Source: DASRFS01 sp035260725 (GTDB lineage Bacteria > Patescibacteriota > Microgenomatia > Levybacterales > UBA12049). From it: a DNA stretch of 5,206 bases. The notes under the pieces are model-generated. The model saw only the letters and a program-made list of their open reading frames with translations. It did no database searches and was not told the DNA's origin. A program made the translations under genes and the position numbers. Of this stretch, positions 1 through 4,805 are shown one piece after another (the stretch's first letter is position 1; each line of letters begins with the position of its first letter). The stretch lies in contig DATFUR010000025.1 of the NCBI GenBank assembly GCA_035260725.1, positions 1 to 5,206 on the forward strand, given 5' to 3'.

Positions 1-24
1 TGCTTTTCTCTTAACTATCATAAG

Positions 25-95
25 TCGGGGAGCCGGGAATCGAACCCGGTCCACACGGCCCCCAGCCGCGCATTCTACCGGTAAACTACTCCCCG
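25..95 (-). tRNA. tRNA-Pro, anticodon GGG
   Basis: Read on the minus strand, this folds as a full cloverleaf of 70 nt plus discriminator. The acceptor stem pairs CGGGGAG with CTCCCCG over 7 bp. The D arm is GTTT/GAAT with a short ACCGGTA-type loop, and the anticodon stem is CGCGG/CCGTG. The 7-nt anticodon loop CTGGGGG places GGG at positions 34-36, which reads the proline codon CCC (and CCU by wobble). The variable loop has 4 nt, and the T arm is CCGGG/CCCGG around TTCGATT. C1-G72, discriminator A73 and G37 agree with known bacterial tRNA-Pro identity features. The 3' CCA is not encoded: the bases after A73 are CTT, so a CCA-adding enzyme is needed. The gene is transcribed divergently from recA. 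Confidence 0.96.
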
Positions 96-107
96 TGAAA
101 TTTTTGG

Positions 108-123
108 CTCTTGAATTATATCA
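108..123 (-). promoter_or_regulatory. Extended -10 promoter of tRNA-Pro
   Basis: On the minus strand the sequence TGATATAAT (123 to 115) is a perfect extended -10 element. No good -35 hexamer lies 16-18 nt upstream; the best candidates match TTGACA poorly. The expected start near 108 leaves a leader of about 13 nt for RNase P to remove. The hexamer (115-120) overlaps the proposed recA -35 (111-116) on the opposite strand. Confidence 0.65.
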
Positions 124-140
124 TAACGACTTGCTAAACT
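111..140 (+). promoter_or_regulatory. recA promoter, probably giving a leaderless mRNA
   Basis: A -35-like TTGAAT (111-116) is followed 18 nt later by TAAACT (135-140), which is preceded by TGC, so it forms an extended -10. The expected transcription start, about 7 nt past the -10, falls at or next to the recA ATG at 147. No Shine-Dalgarno sequence lies before that ATG, which fits leaderless translation. No LexA-type site (CTG-N10-CAG or GAAC-N4-GTTC) is visible here, so SOS control is not supported by the sequence. Confidence 0.5.
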
Positions 141-146
141 AACTCT

Positions 147-1247
147 ATGAAAAGAGGCAGGCCTTCAAAACAAGCTAAATCCACAAGCCACGAAGAAAAA
201 GTTCAAAAGACTCCATCTTCTAACGGTTCTTCCCAAAAACTCCAAGCGGTAAATTTGGCAATGGAGCAAATCGAAAAGCAATATGGCAGAGGCTCTATAA
301 TGCGCTTTGGAGAGGGTGGAGAAAAGTTCGATATTTCGGTAATCTCAACAGGTTGTCTTCCCTTAGATCTGGCGCTTGGAGTAGGTGGAGTGCCAAGAGG
401 AAGAATAGTCGAAATCTATGGTCCGGAGGCGTCTGGAAAGACGACAGTTTCTCTCTCAATTATTGCTCAAGCGCAAAAACATGGAGGAGTTGCAGCCTTT
501 ATAGATGCCGAGCACGCGCTCGATCCGTTATGGGCAGAAACGATTGGAGTTAAGTTAGACGAGCTTCTTATTTCCCAGCCGGATACAGGTGAGCAAGCAC
601 TAGAGATTGCAGAAAGTCTTATTAGAAGTGGCGGAGTTGATGTTTTGGTTATCGATTCTGTTGCAGCTTTGGTTCCAAGGGCCGAAATAGAAGGAGAAAT
701 GGGAGATTCAATGATGGGTCTTCAGGCTCGTCTCATGTCCCAGGCCCTTAGAAAATTAACAGGAGTAATTTCGAAGAGTAAAACCGTTGTAATCTTTACA
801 AATCAACTGCGGCAGAAAATTGGAATTATGTTCGGTAATCCCGAGACAACAACAGGAGGATTGGCTCTTAAATTTTATGCTTCTATAAGAATGGATGTTA
901 GGAAAATAGAGACAATAAAAGAAGGAGACAAAGCAATAGGAAGTAGGCATAGAGTCAAAATTGTAAAGAATAAAGTTTCATCTCCCTTTAGAATCGCGGA
1001 GTTTGACGTTTATCAAAACGGAATATCCCGACAGGGAGGGATTATGGATGTGGGAGTGGAAATGGGAGTCATAGAAAAATCCGGAGCATTTTTCCGCTAC
1101 GGAGAGCTTATGATTGGCCAAGGCAAACAAGCGGCGATAGAATTTCTGCAAGAGAAACCAGATATCGAGAAAAAGATTGTAGAGGAAATAATGCAAAAGA
1201 GCAAAACATCTGGAACTCCTGTTAAGGTTGGAGTAGAATCTGCTTAA
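147..1247 (+). CDS. recA: Recombinase RecA
   Basis: RecA is the ATP-dependent recombinase that forms filaments on single-stranded DNA, pairs homologous strands and stimulates LexA-type autocleavage. The 366-residue product carries every core landmark. Walker A GPEASGKT is at 92-99, and the DAEHALDP block at 120-127 holds the catalytic glutamate E122. Walker B VLVIDS is at 166-171, and loop L1 is around EGEMGDSMMG (182-191). The L2 region, FTNQLRQKIGIMFG then NPETTTGG (217-238), contains the allosteric glutamine Q220. Homology to E. coli RecA begins near residue 28, so residues 1-27 are an extra basic tail starting MKRGRPSK, with an AT-hook-like RGRP core. No alternative ATG lies between 147 and the conserved core's usual start, so the ATG at 147 is preferred although it lacks a Shine-Dalgarno site. 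The acidic C-terminal tail of E. coli RecA is absent; the protein ends in a neutral to basic KSKTSGTPVK segment. The stop overlaps the recX start. Confidence 0.98.
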   Translation: MKRGRPSKQAKSTSHEEKVQKTPSSNGSSQKLQAVNLAMEQIEKQYGRGSIMRFGEGGEKFDISVISTGCLPLDLALGVGGVPRGRIVEIYGPEASGKTTVSLSIIAQAQKHGGVAAFIDAEHALDPLWAETIGVKLDELLISQPDTGEQALEIAESLIRSGGVDVLVIDSVAALVPRAEIEGEMGDSMMGLQARLMSQALRKLTGVISKSKTVVIFTNQLRQKIGIMFGNPETTTGGLALKFYASIRMDVRKIETIKEGDKAIGSRHRVKIVKNKVSSPFRIAEFDVYQNGISRQGGIMDVGVEMGVIEKSGAFFRYGELMIGQGKQAAIEFLQEKPDIEKKIVEEIMQKSKTSGTPVKVGVESA

Positions 1248-1714
1248 TGGACTTTGAAGGCTTCTATAGCAAAACATTGAAATTTCTTTCATACCGCTCC
1301 AGATCCGAAAAAGAAGTAAGAGATAAACTTATAAAGATTAAAACTCCGGAATATTTAATCAATGAAATAATCAAGAAGCTTAAAGATTATAAATTTTTGG
1401 ATGATTTGGAATTTGCGAAAATGTTTGCCCGCGAGCGTTCTCTTCTTAAGCATAAACCAGCAAGAGTAATTAAATTTGAATTAAAACAAAAAGGAATAGC
1501 ACAAGAAGTGATAGAAGAAGTTCTTACCGATTCAAAAGAAGAAGAAAAAGACCTAGAAAAAGCAAAAGAAATTATTCAAAAGAAACTTTCAAGATACAAA
1601 GATTTAGATAATTTTAAAACAAGAGAAAAGTTGGGACGTTTTTTAGCAAGTCGAGGGTTTGACTACGACACAATAAAGATTGCAATTGACGAAATATTAA
1701 CGGAAAGAGTATAA
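1247..1714 (+). CDS. recX: Regulatory protein RecX
   Basis: RecX binds RecA filaments and modulates, usually inhibits, RecA activity. The 155-residue protein is close to the usual length (E. coli RecX 166 aa). It shows the family's repeated three-helix pattern. The first repeat has LSYRSRSEKEVRDKL near 14-28 followed by FLDDLEFAKMF near 50-60. The second has KHKPARVIKFELKQKGIAQEVIEEVL near 68-93, and the third has LGRFLASRGFDYDTIKIAIDEIL near 129-151. The ATG shares its A with the recA stop (TAATG, 1245-1249), implying translational coupling; the nearest GGAG (1230-1233) is too far away to be a normal ribosome site. The charged central stretch EEEKDLEKAKE is typical of the linker between repeats. 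The last codons contain the promoter for the next gene. Confidence 0.93.
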   Translation: MDFEGFYSKTLKFLSYRSRSEKEVRDKLIKIKTPEYLINEIIKKLKDYKFLDDLEFAKMFARERSLLKHKPARVIKFELKQKGIAQEVIEEVLTDSKEEEKDLEKAKEIIQKKLSRYKDLDNFKTREKLGRFLASRGFDYDTIKIAIDEILTERV

Positions 1715-1715
1715 T
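1686..1715 (+). promoter_or_regulatory. Strong sigma70 promoter inside the 3' end of recX, for rny
   Basis: TTGACG (1686-1691) and a perfect TATAAT (1710-1715) are separated by 18 nt, making this one of the two best consensus promoters in the window. The -35 is within the recX codons for Ile-Asp-Glu, and the -10 includes the recX TAA stop (1712-1714). Transcription should begin near 1722, leaving a leader of about 112 nt before the rny ATG. rny can therefore be expressed independently of recA-recX. Confidence 0.7.
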
Positions 1716-1721
1716 CTCTGA

Positions 1722-1833
1722 TAGAAGACAAGAAATCCAAAGGTTATTATGAAAGAGAAGATTGTCCTCAAAGTATCAACGGTTAGGGTTTAATTTCTAA
1801 GCCTCGGATTTTTAGTGGTCTTCAAATATAAAT
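1722..1833 (+). ncRNA. Structured 5' leader of rny (candidate regulatory RNA)
   Basis: The predicted 5' end and the bases just before the rny ATG are complementary in three nested blocks. GAAGAC (1724-1729) pairs with GTCTTC (1818-1823), AAATCC (1733-1738) with GGATTT (1806-1811), and AGGTT (1741-1745) with AGCCT (1800-1804, including one G-U pair). The internal loops are aag/ttagtg and aa/c. The closing stem starts about 2 nt after the predicted transcription start and ends 10 nt before the ATG, so it encloses nearly the whole leader. The inner 54 nt may fold further (TCCT against AGGG is weakly possible). No Shine-Dalgarno site lies in the 10-nt A/T tract before rny. I recognise no known riboswitch class. 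The pairing is seen directly; a regulatory role is inferred. Confidence 0.5.
1749..1793 (+). CDS. Possible 14-codon leader ORF in the rny leader
   Basis: An ATG at 1749 opens a 14-residue frame, MKEKIVLKVSTVRV, ending in TAA at 1791-1793. A Shine-Dalgarno-like AAGG lies at 1740-1743 with 5 nt spacing, better placed than anything before rny itself. That AAGG overlaps the 5' strand of the innermost leader helix (1741-1745), so the helix could hide it. The peptide has no run of one amino acid that would suggest classical attenuation. A frame this short can occur by chance, so its translation is speculative. Confidence 0.22.
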   Translation: MKEKIVLKVSTVRV

Positions 1834-3078
1834 ATGGCACAAAATGACTTAATCGCACTCGAGAAAAAAATTCTTGAAAAAGAAGAGAAGCTCGAGCGTG
1901 AAAAACAAAGAATAGAAAAACTTTCCGACGACTATGCGGAAAAATTGGAGAGAGTATCCGGTTTGTCTAAGGAAGAAGCAAAAAAAGAACTCTTTGAACA
2001 AATTGAGCTTAAAGAAGCAAAGGAAGTAGCAAGAATAATAAAGGACAAAGAAGAGGAAGCAAAATTAACGGGCGAGAAAAAAGCCCGTGAGATTTTGGTT
2101 GATTCTATGCGCCACGGCGCAGTCAAATATATTGCAGAATATACTGTTTCGGTTGTTAAAATTACGGACGAAGACATAAAGGGAAGAATTATAGGTAAAG
2201 AGGGAAGAAATATAAGAGCCTTCGAACAGGCAACAGGAGTAGACGTAGATTTGGACGAAGAAGGAATAATAAGACTCTCCTCTTTTGATCAGGTAAGGCG
2301 GGAAATTGCAAGAAGATCTTTGGAAAAACTTCTAAAAGACACAAGAATTCAGCCTTTTAGAATAGAAGAAATAGTAAGCGAGACAAAAAAAGAAGTAGAA
2401 AAAATAATGCTTGAAGAAGGCGAGAAATTGGCCCACGAAGTCGGAGTCTTTAATCTACCGACGGATTTGTTAGCGATTTTGGGAAGATTTAAATTTCGAA
2501 CCTCCTATGGACAAAATCTTATTGTCCACACGTTAGAGGAGACAAAAATTGCAATTCATATCGCCTCCGAAGTCGGAGCGAATGTGGACATTGTCAGATT
2601 GGGCTGTTTGTTTCACGACATAGGCAAAGTAGTCGAAGGAGAAGGAAGTCACGTAACTTTGGGAGTAGAACTTCTAAAAAGATTTAATATCCCGGAAGCA
2701 GTTGTTAATGCAGTTGCAGAACACCACGAAGATAAACCCTTTTCATCGATGGAATCTGTGATTGTTTATATAGGAGACGCAATTTCGGGTGCCCGCCCGG
2801 GCGCTCGCTATGAGGATGTCGAAGAATATGCAAAAAGACTGACAGAAATGGAAGAAATTGCCAAAAAGTACGACGGAGTCGAAGACGCTTATGCTTTTGA
2901 AGCGGGAAGAGAATTAAGAGTTATAATAAATCCCGGACAATTGGACGACGCACAGACAACAATCCTAGCGCAGAAACTTAGAGAAGAGATAAGTAAAAGT
3001 CTTGCGGTGCCTGGAGAAGTAAAAGTAACCGCCATTCGCGAGTTCCGTGCAGTCGCCTCAGAGTCACAGCAGCATTAA
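1834..3078 (+). CDS. rny: Ribonuclease Y, form without membrane anchor
   Basis: RNase Y is an endoribonuclease that starts mRNA decay in many bacteria lacking RNase E. Residues 1-90 are a charged, Lys/Glu-rich helical region predicted as coiled coil. A KH RNA-binding domain follows, with the GxxG loop GKEG at 121-124 inside GRIIGKEGRNIR. The HD phosphohydrolase domain contains the conserved GRFKFRTSYGQN (217-228), likely metal ligands H232, H261-D262 (FHDIGK) and D315, the H297-H298 pair, and the family signature GDAISGARPGAR (314-325). The C-terminal region, ending VTAIREFRAV, matches the family end. The product is 414 residues against about 520 in Bacillus subtilis. The missing part is the N-terminal transmembrane helix and the first half of the coiled coil. 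An in-frame TAG at 1813-1815 rules out an upstream extension, and no frameshifted remnant is visible. No Shine-Dalgarno site precedes the ATG. Confidence 0.94.
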   Translation: MAQNDLIALEKKILEKEEKLEREKQRIEKLSDDYAEKLERVSGLSKEEAKKELFEQIELKEAKEVARIIKDKEEEAKLTGEKKAREILVDSMRHGAVKYIAEYTVSVVKITDEDIKGRIIGKEGRNIRAFEQATGVDVDLDEEGIIRLSSFDQVRREIARRSLEKLLKDTRIQPFRIEEIVSETKKEVEKIMLEEGEKLAHEVGVFNLPTDLLAILGRFKFRTSYGQNLIVHTLEETKIAIHIASEVGANVDIVRLGCLFHDIGKVVEGEGSHVTLGVELLKRFNIPEAVVNAVAEHHEDKPFSSMESVIVYIGDAISGARPGARYEDVEEYAKRLTEMEEIAKKYDGVEDAYAFEAGRELRVIINPGQLDDAQTTILAQKLREEISKSLAVPGEVKVTAIREFRAVASESQQH

Positions 3079-3086
3079 TAATGCTG
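3070..3086 (+). terminator. Stem-loop overlapping the rny stop codon (weak terminator candidate)
   Basis: CAGCATT (3070-3076) and AATGCTG (3080-3086) form a perfect 7-bp inverted repeat around a 3-nt AAT loop, beginning within the last rny codons and spanning its TAA. It is followed by ATTTGATATATT, which is A/T-rich but has no clean T run. It could be a weak terminator or an mRNA 3'-end stabilising hairpin separating rny from the hup promoter just downstream. Confidence 0.4.
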
Positions 3087-3096
3087 ATTTGATATA

Positions 3097-3125
3097 TTGA
3101 CAACACTTCGTTTTCATTGTATTGT
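3097..3125 (+). promoter_or_regulatory. hup promoter
   Basis: A perfect -35 TTGACA (3097-3102) is followed at exactly 17 nt by TATTGT (3120-3125), a 4-of-6 match to the -10 consensus. Transcription is expected to begin near 3132, giving a leader of about 22 nt that contains the strong ribosome binding site. A good promoter suits an abundant nucleoid protein. Confidence 0.68.
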
Positions 3126-3136
3126 AGACCTAATCT

Positions 3137-3148
3137 AAAGGCGGTGAT
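3137..3148 (+). promoter_or_regulatory. Strong Shine-Dalgarno site that fixes the TTG start of hup
   Basis: AAAGGCGGTGAT matches 11 of 12 bases of AAAGGAGGTGAT, the complement of the usual 16S rRNA 3' end, with 9 nt between its GG and the TTG at 3154. An in-frame TGA at 3145-3147 excludes any earlier start. It is by far the strongest ribosome site in the window, and it accompanies the only non-ATG start. Confidence 0.8.
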
Positions 3149-3153
3149 TTAAA

Positions 3154-3426
3154 TTGACAAAAAAAGATTTAATCGAATTAGTAGCCAAGAAAGCAAACCT
3201 CACAAATAAAGCATCTCGTGATTCGGTTCAAGCATTTCTTAATGGAGTTAGAGACTCTCTTAAAAGAGGAGAAAAAGTCGTAATAACAGGGTTTGGGACA
3301 TTTAGTATTAGAAAAAGAGCACAAAGACCCGGAAGAAATCCAAAAACAGGAGAAAAGATCACGATACAAGCTAGAAAAGCACCCGGATTTACCCCTGGGA
3401 AAACCCTCAAAAAAGCTGTTAGATAG
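3154..3426 (+). CDS. hup: HU-family nucleoid DNA-binding protein
   Basis: HU/IHF-family proteins are small dimeric proteins that bend and compact DNA and assist replication, recombination and repair. The 90-residue product has the typical family length. Its N-terminal helical dimerisation region starts MTKKDLIELVAKKANLT. The family DNA-binding signature runs from GFGTFSIRKRA to RNPKTGE (46-67), including the RNP motif whose proline (P63) intercalates at DNA kinks. The C-terminal segment KAPGFTPGKTLKKAVR is also typical. HU rather than IHF is favoured by general resemblance, and the bacterium may have only this one homologue. Translation begins at TTG, supported by the strong Shine-Dalgarno site. 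The gene has its own promoter and lies 75 bp after rny. Confidence 0.95.
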   Translation: MTKKDLIELVAKKANLTNKASRDSVQAFLNGVRDSLKRGEKVVITGFGTFSIRKRAQRPGRNPKTGEKITIQARKAPGFTPGKTLKKAVR

Positions 3427-3449
3427 ATTTTTTGGTATAATACTAACAG
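3416..3449 (+). repeat. Inverted repeat flanking the -10 of the AI-2E-family gene
   Basis: CTGTTAG (3416-3422) and CTAACAG (3443-3449) are exact reverse complements separated by 20 nt. The left arm is in the last hup codons. The right arm contains the expected transcription start and overlaps the AGGA ribosome site (3448-3451) of the downstream gene. The -10 TATAAT (3436-3441) sits between the arms. This could be an operator, or an RNA hairpin present only in transcripts reading through from hup. A 7-bp repeat may also be chance. Confidence 0.35.
3433..3441 (+). promoter_or_regulatory. Extended -10 promoter of the AI-2E-family gene
   Basis: TGGTATAAT combines a perfect -10 hexamer with an upstream TGN. 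No recognisable -35 is found at 15-18 nt spacing. The expected start near 3448 would place the ribosome site AGGA (3448-3451), with 4 nt spacing to the ATG at 3456, at the very 5' end of the mRNA. The promoter lies in the 29-bp gap after hup. Confidence 0.6.
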
Positions 3450-3455
3450 GAATTT

Positions 3456-4493
3456 ATGACAATTCGTCTTAGGACTGCTTTTTTTGCAGTATTGGGAATT
3501 ATCATTCTGTGGTTTTTATATATCGAAAGGGAAATTTTAACCCCGTTTGTTCTTGCCGGAATTTTTGCTTACATAATTAACCCTCTGGTTAATTTTCTGT
3601 CTCATAAATTAAAACTTCCCAGAACACTATCTGTAGTTGTTATTTATTTGGTTATTATTGGTTCTTTTTTTGCCGGAGGTCTCATATTATCAAAGAGAAT
3701 TGTTGAAGAATCTTCTCAAATAGATAAATTTATACACACACTGACGATAACTGCCGGATCAGAGGTAAATAATCTGCCTGATTGGATGAGGCCCTCGGTG
3801 CATGATGCCCTAGCGTTTCTTAATCAATCTAAGTTGGCGGCTTTGTCTCCATCATTATTATCTCTTTTCCCAAAAGCTATTTCGGGAATAATTAGTTTAG
3901 TCATCTTTCTTTTTTCCAGCTTCTTTTTCTTAAAAGAAGGAAGGAATATGATAGACAGATTCCTTAATTTTCTGCCCAACAATTATAGAATCGAAGTCGA
4001 GATTTTGCTTAGAAAAATAAATACGGTTTTCGGAGGATATCTTAGAGGACAATTAATTTTGGTTACATTTGTTTCCGTAGTATTATTTATTGCTCTTTCT
4101 TATTTAGGCATTAAATTTGCCTTGATTTTGGCAGTCTTTTCAGGGTTTGCAGAAATAGTGCCTTTTGTGGGGCCAATTGTAGCAGGAATAGTTGCGGCGA
4201 TAGTTGCTTTTACAACACAGACTTCCAACTTTAATCTTAGTCAAGTCCAGGTAGTTATTATTGTTGCCTTAATATATTTTGTTTTAAGGCAGTTTGAAGA
4301 TTATTTTGTTACACCATATGTTATGGGAAAAATAACCAAGCTTCATCCAATAGTCATCTTATTTGCGGTTTTGGCGGGCGGTCATATAGCCGGAATTTTA
4401 GGACTTATCTTAGCTGTGCCGGTTGCTGCTATTATAAGGATTCTTTTGGAGTTTTCTTTTGATAAGATTAATGACGTCTCGAGAAGAAAATAA
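3456..4493 (+). CDS. AI-2E family (PerM/TqsA-like) membrane transporter
   Basis: This is a polytopic inner-membrane protein of the AI-2E/PerM family, whose characterised members export autoinducer-2 (TqsA) or act in sodium- or pH-linked transport; the substrate here is unknown. The 345 residues are near the family norm of about 350. Hydrophobic segments are visible near 7-23, 26-43, 58-79, 139-160, 199-217, 219-252 (probably two), 264-278 and 296-330. The soluble loop at 80-138 separates the third and fourth segments, as is usual. Family motifs are GYLRGQL (194-200), FAEIVPFVGP (231-240), QFEDYFVTPYVMGK (279-292) with LHPIVIL (296-302), and GGHIAGILGLILAVP (308-322). The start is supported by AGGA upstream. 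The stop lies 2 nt from the 3' end of the convergent rnpB gene. Because the substrate is unclear, no gene symbol is given. Confidence 0.9.
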   Translation: MTIRLRTAFFAVLGIIILWFLYIEREILTPFVLAGIFAYIINPLVNFLSHKLKLPRTLSVVVIYLVIIGSFFAGGLILSKRIVEESSQIDKFIHTLTITAGSEVNNLPDWMRPSVHDALAFLNQSKLAALSPSLLSLFPKAISGIISLVIFLFSSFFFLKEGRNMIDRFLNFLPNNYRIEVEILLRKINTVFGGYLRGQLILVTFVSVVLFIALSYLGIKFALILAVFSGFAEIVPFVGPIVAGIVAAIVAFTTQTSNFNLSQVQVVIIVALIYFVLRQFEDYFVTPYVMGKITKLHPIVILFAVLAGGHIAGILGLILAVPVAAIIRILLEFSFDKINDVSRRK

Positions 4494-4689
4494 ATGTTCT
4501 TTGGAAGATTATAAGCCAGATTCTGTTTTAAGTTGCAATCTATCTAAGTGTGATGTTTAGTCACTCTTCCCGCCAAAATTGGCGGATGCCCTTAATCTGA
4601 TACTCCTATAAAGCAAGTAATAACGTATCAATTCTAGGTTGCAGCGGGTAGGATTGCCTCGTTTCACCCCCACTCGTCTCTGTTGCTCT

Positions 4690-4745
4690 CAAATCTTGTT
4701 AATTCAAGATTTGTTCTAAACTCATATGTGGGTAAAAGTTTAGAA
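4690..4745 (-). other. Two tandem extra hairpins in rnpB
   Basis: Within rnpB are two back-to-back perfect 9-bp stems: 4714-4722 with 4737-4745 (14-nt loop), and 4690-4698 with 4705-4713 (6-nt loop). They lie just before the conserved AGCAACAGAGA core in the RNA. I cannot match them to a standard type-A helix of that position, so they look like lineage-specific extensions of the specificity domain. Confidence 0.55.
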
Positions 4746-4750
4746 ACTAG

Positions 4751-4805
4751 CGCTTTTCCGTTCGACTTCGCTCAGGAAATCCTGAGTTTAATCGAAGGAT
4801 TCGCG
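4751..4805 (-). repeat. Degenerate palindromic repeat forming a long hairpin in rnpB
   Basis: In plus-strand terms the left arm TTCGACTTCGCTCAGG (4761-4776) faces the right arm CCTGAGTTTAATCGAA (4781-4796) across a 4-nt AAAT loop. CTCAGG/CCTGAG and TTCGA/TCGAA pair perfectly; the five bases between them (CTTCG against TTTAA) no longer match. Outer pairs CC/GG and CGC/GCG (4751-4753, 4803-4805) extend the stem. The left arm resembles a palindromic word I recall as dispersed in many environmental bacterial genomes. The hairpin occupies a variable, P9-like position of RNase P RNA. Confidence 0.5.

Noticed and set aside
96..146. LexA/SOS box upstream of recA
   Set aside because: Neither the CTG-N10-CAG nor the GAAC-N4-GTTC pattern is present in this interval.
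353..553. 66-codon plus-strand open frame inside recA
   Set aside because: It overlaps the Walker A region of recA in another frame and resembles no protein.
978..1292. 104-codon minus-strand open frame
   Set aside because: It lies antisense to the recA end and recX start, where the plus-strand proteins are clearly conserved; no motif or promoter supports it.
1715..1833. Frameshifted N-terminal membrane anchor of RNase Y in the recX-rny gap
   Set aside because: All three plus frames are interrupted by stops and none encodes a hydrophobic helix; the gap is too short for anchor plus missing coiled coil.
1932..2177. 81-codon minus-strand open frame
   Set aside because: It is the antisense shadow of the Lys/Glu-rich rny coiled-coil region, which yields Ser/Phe-rich frames in reverse.
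3408..3434. CAAAAAA/TTTTTTG pairing after hup as a terminator
   Set aside because: The stem is nearly all A-U with a 13-nt loop, so it would be weak, and it competes with the CTGTTAG/CTAACAG repeat; it is probably just an A tract and a T tract.
4570..4585. CCGCCA/TGGCGG hairpin as a terminator for the AI-2E-family gene
   Set aside because: No T run follows it on either strand, and it lies inside the folded rnpB RNA as one of its helices.
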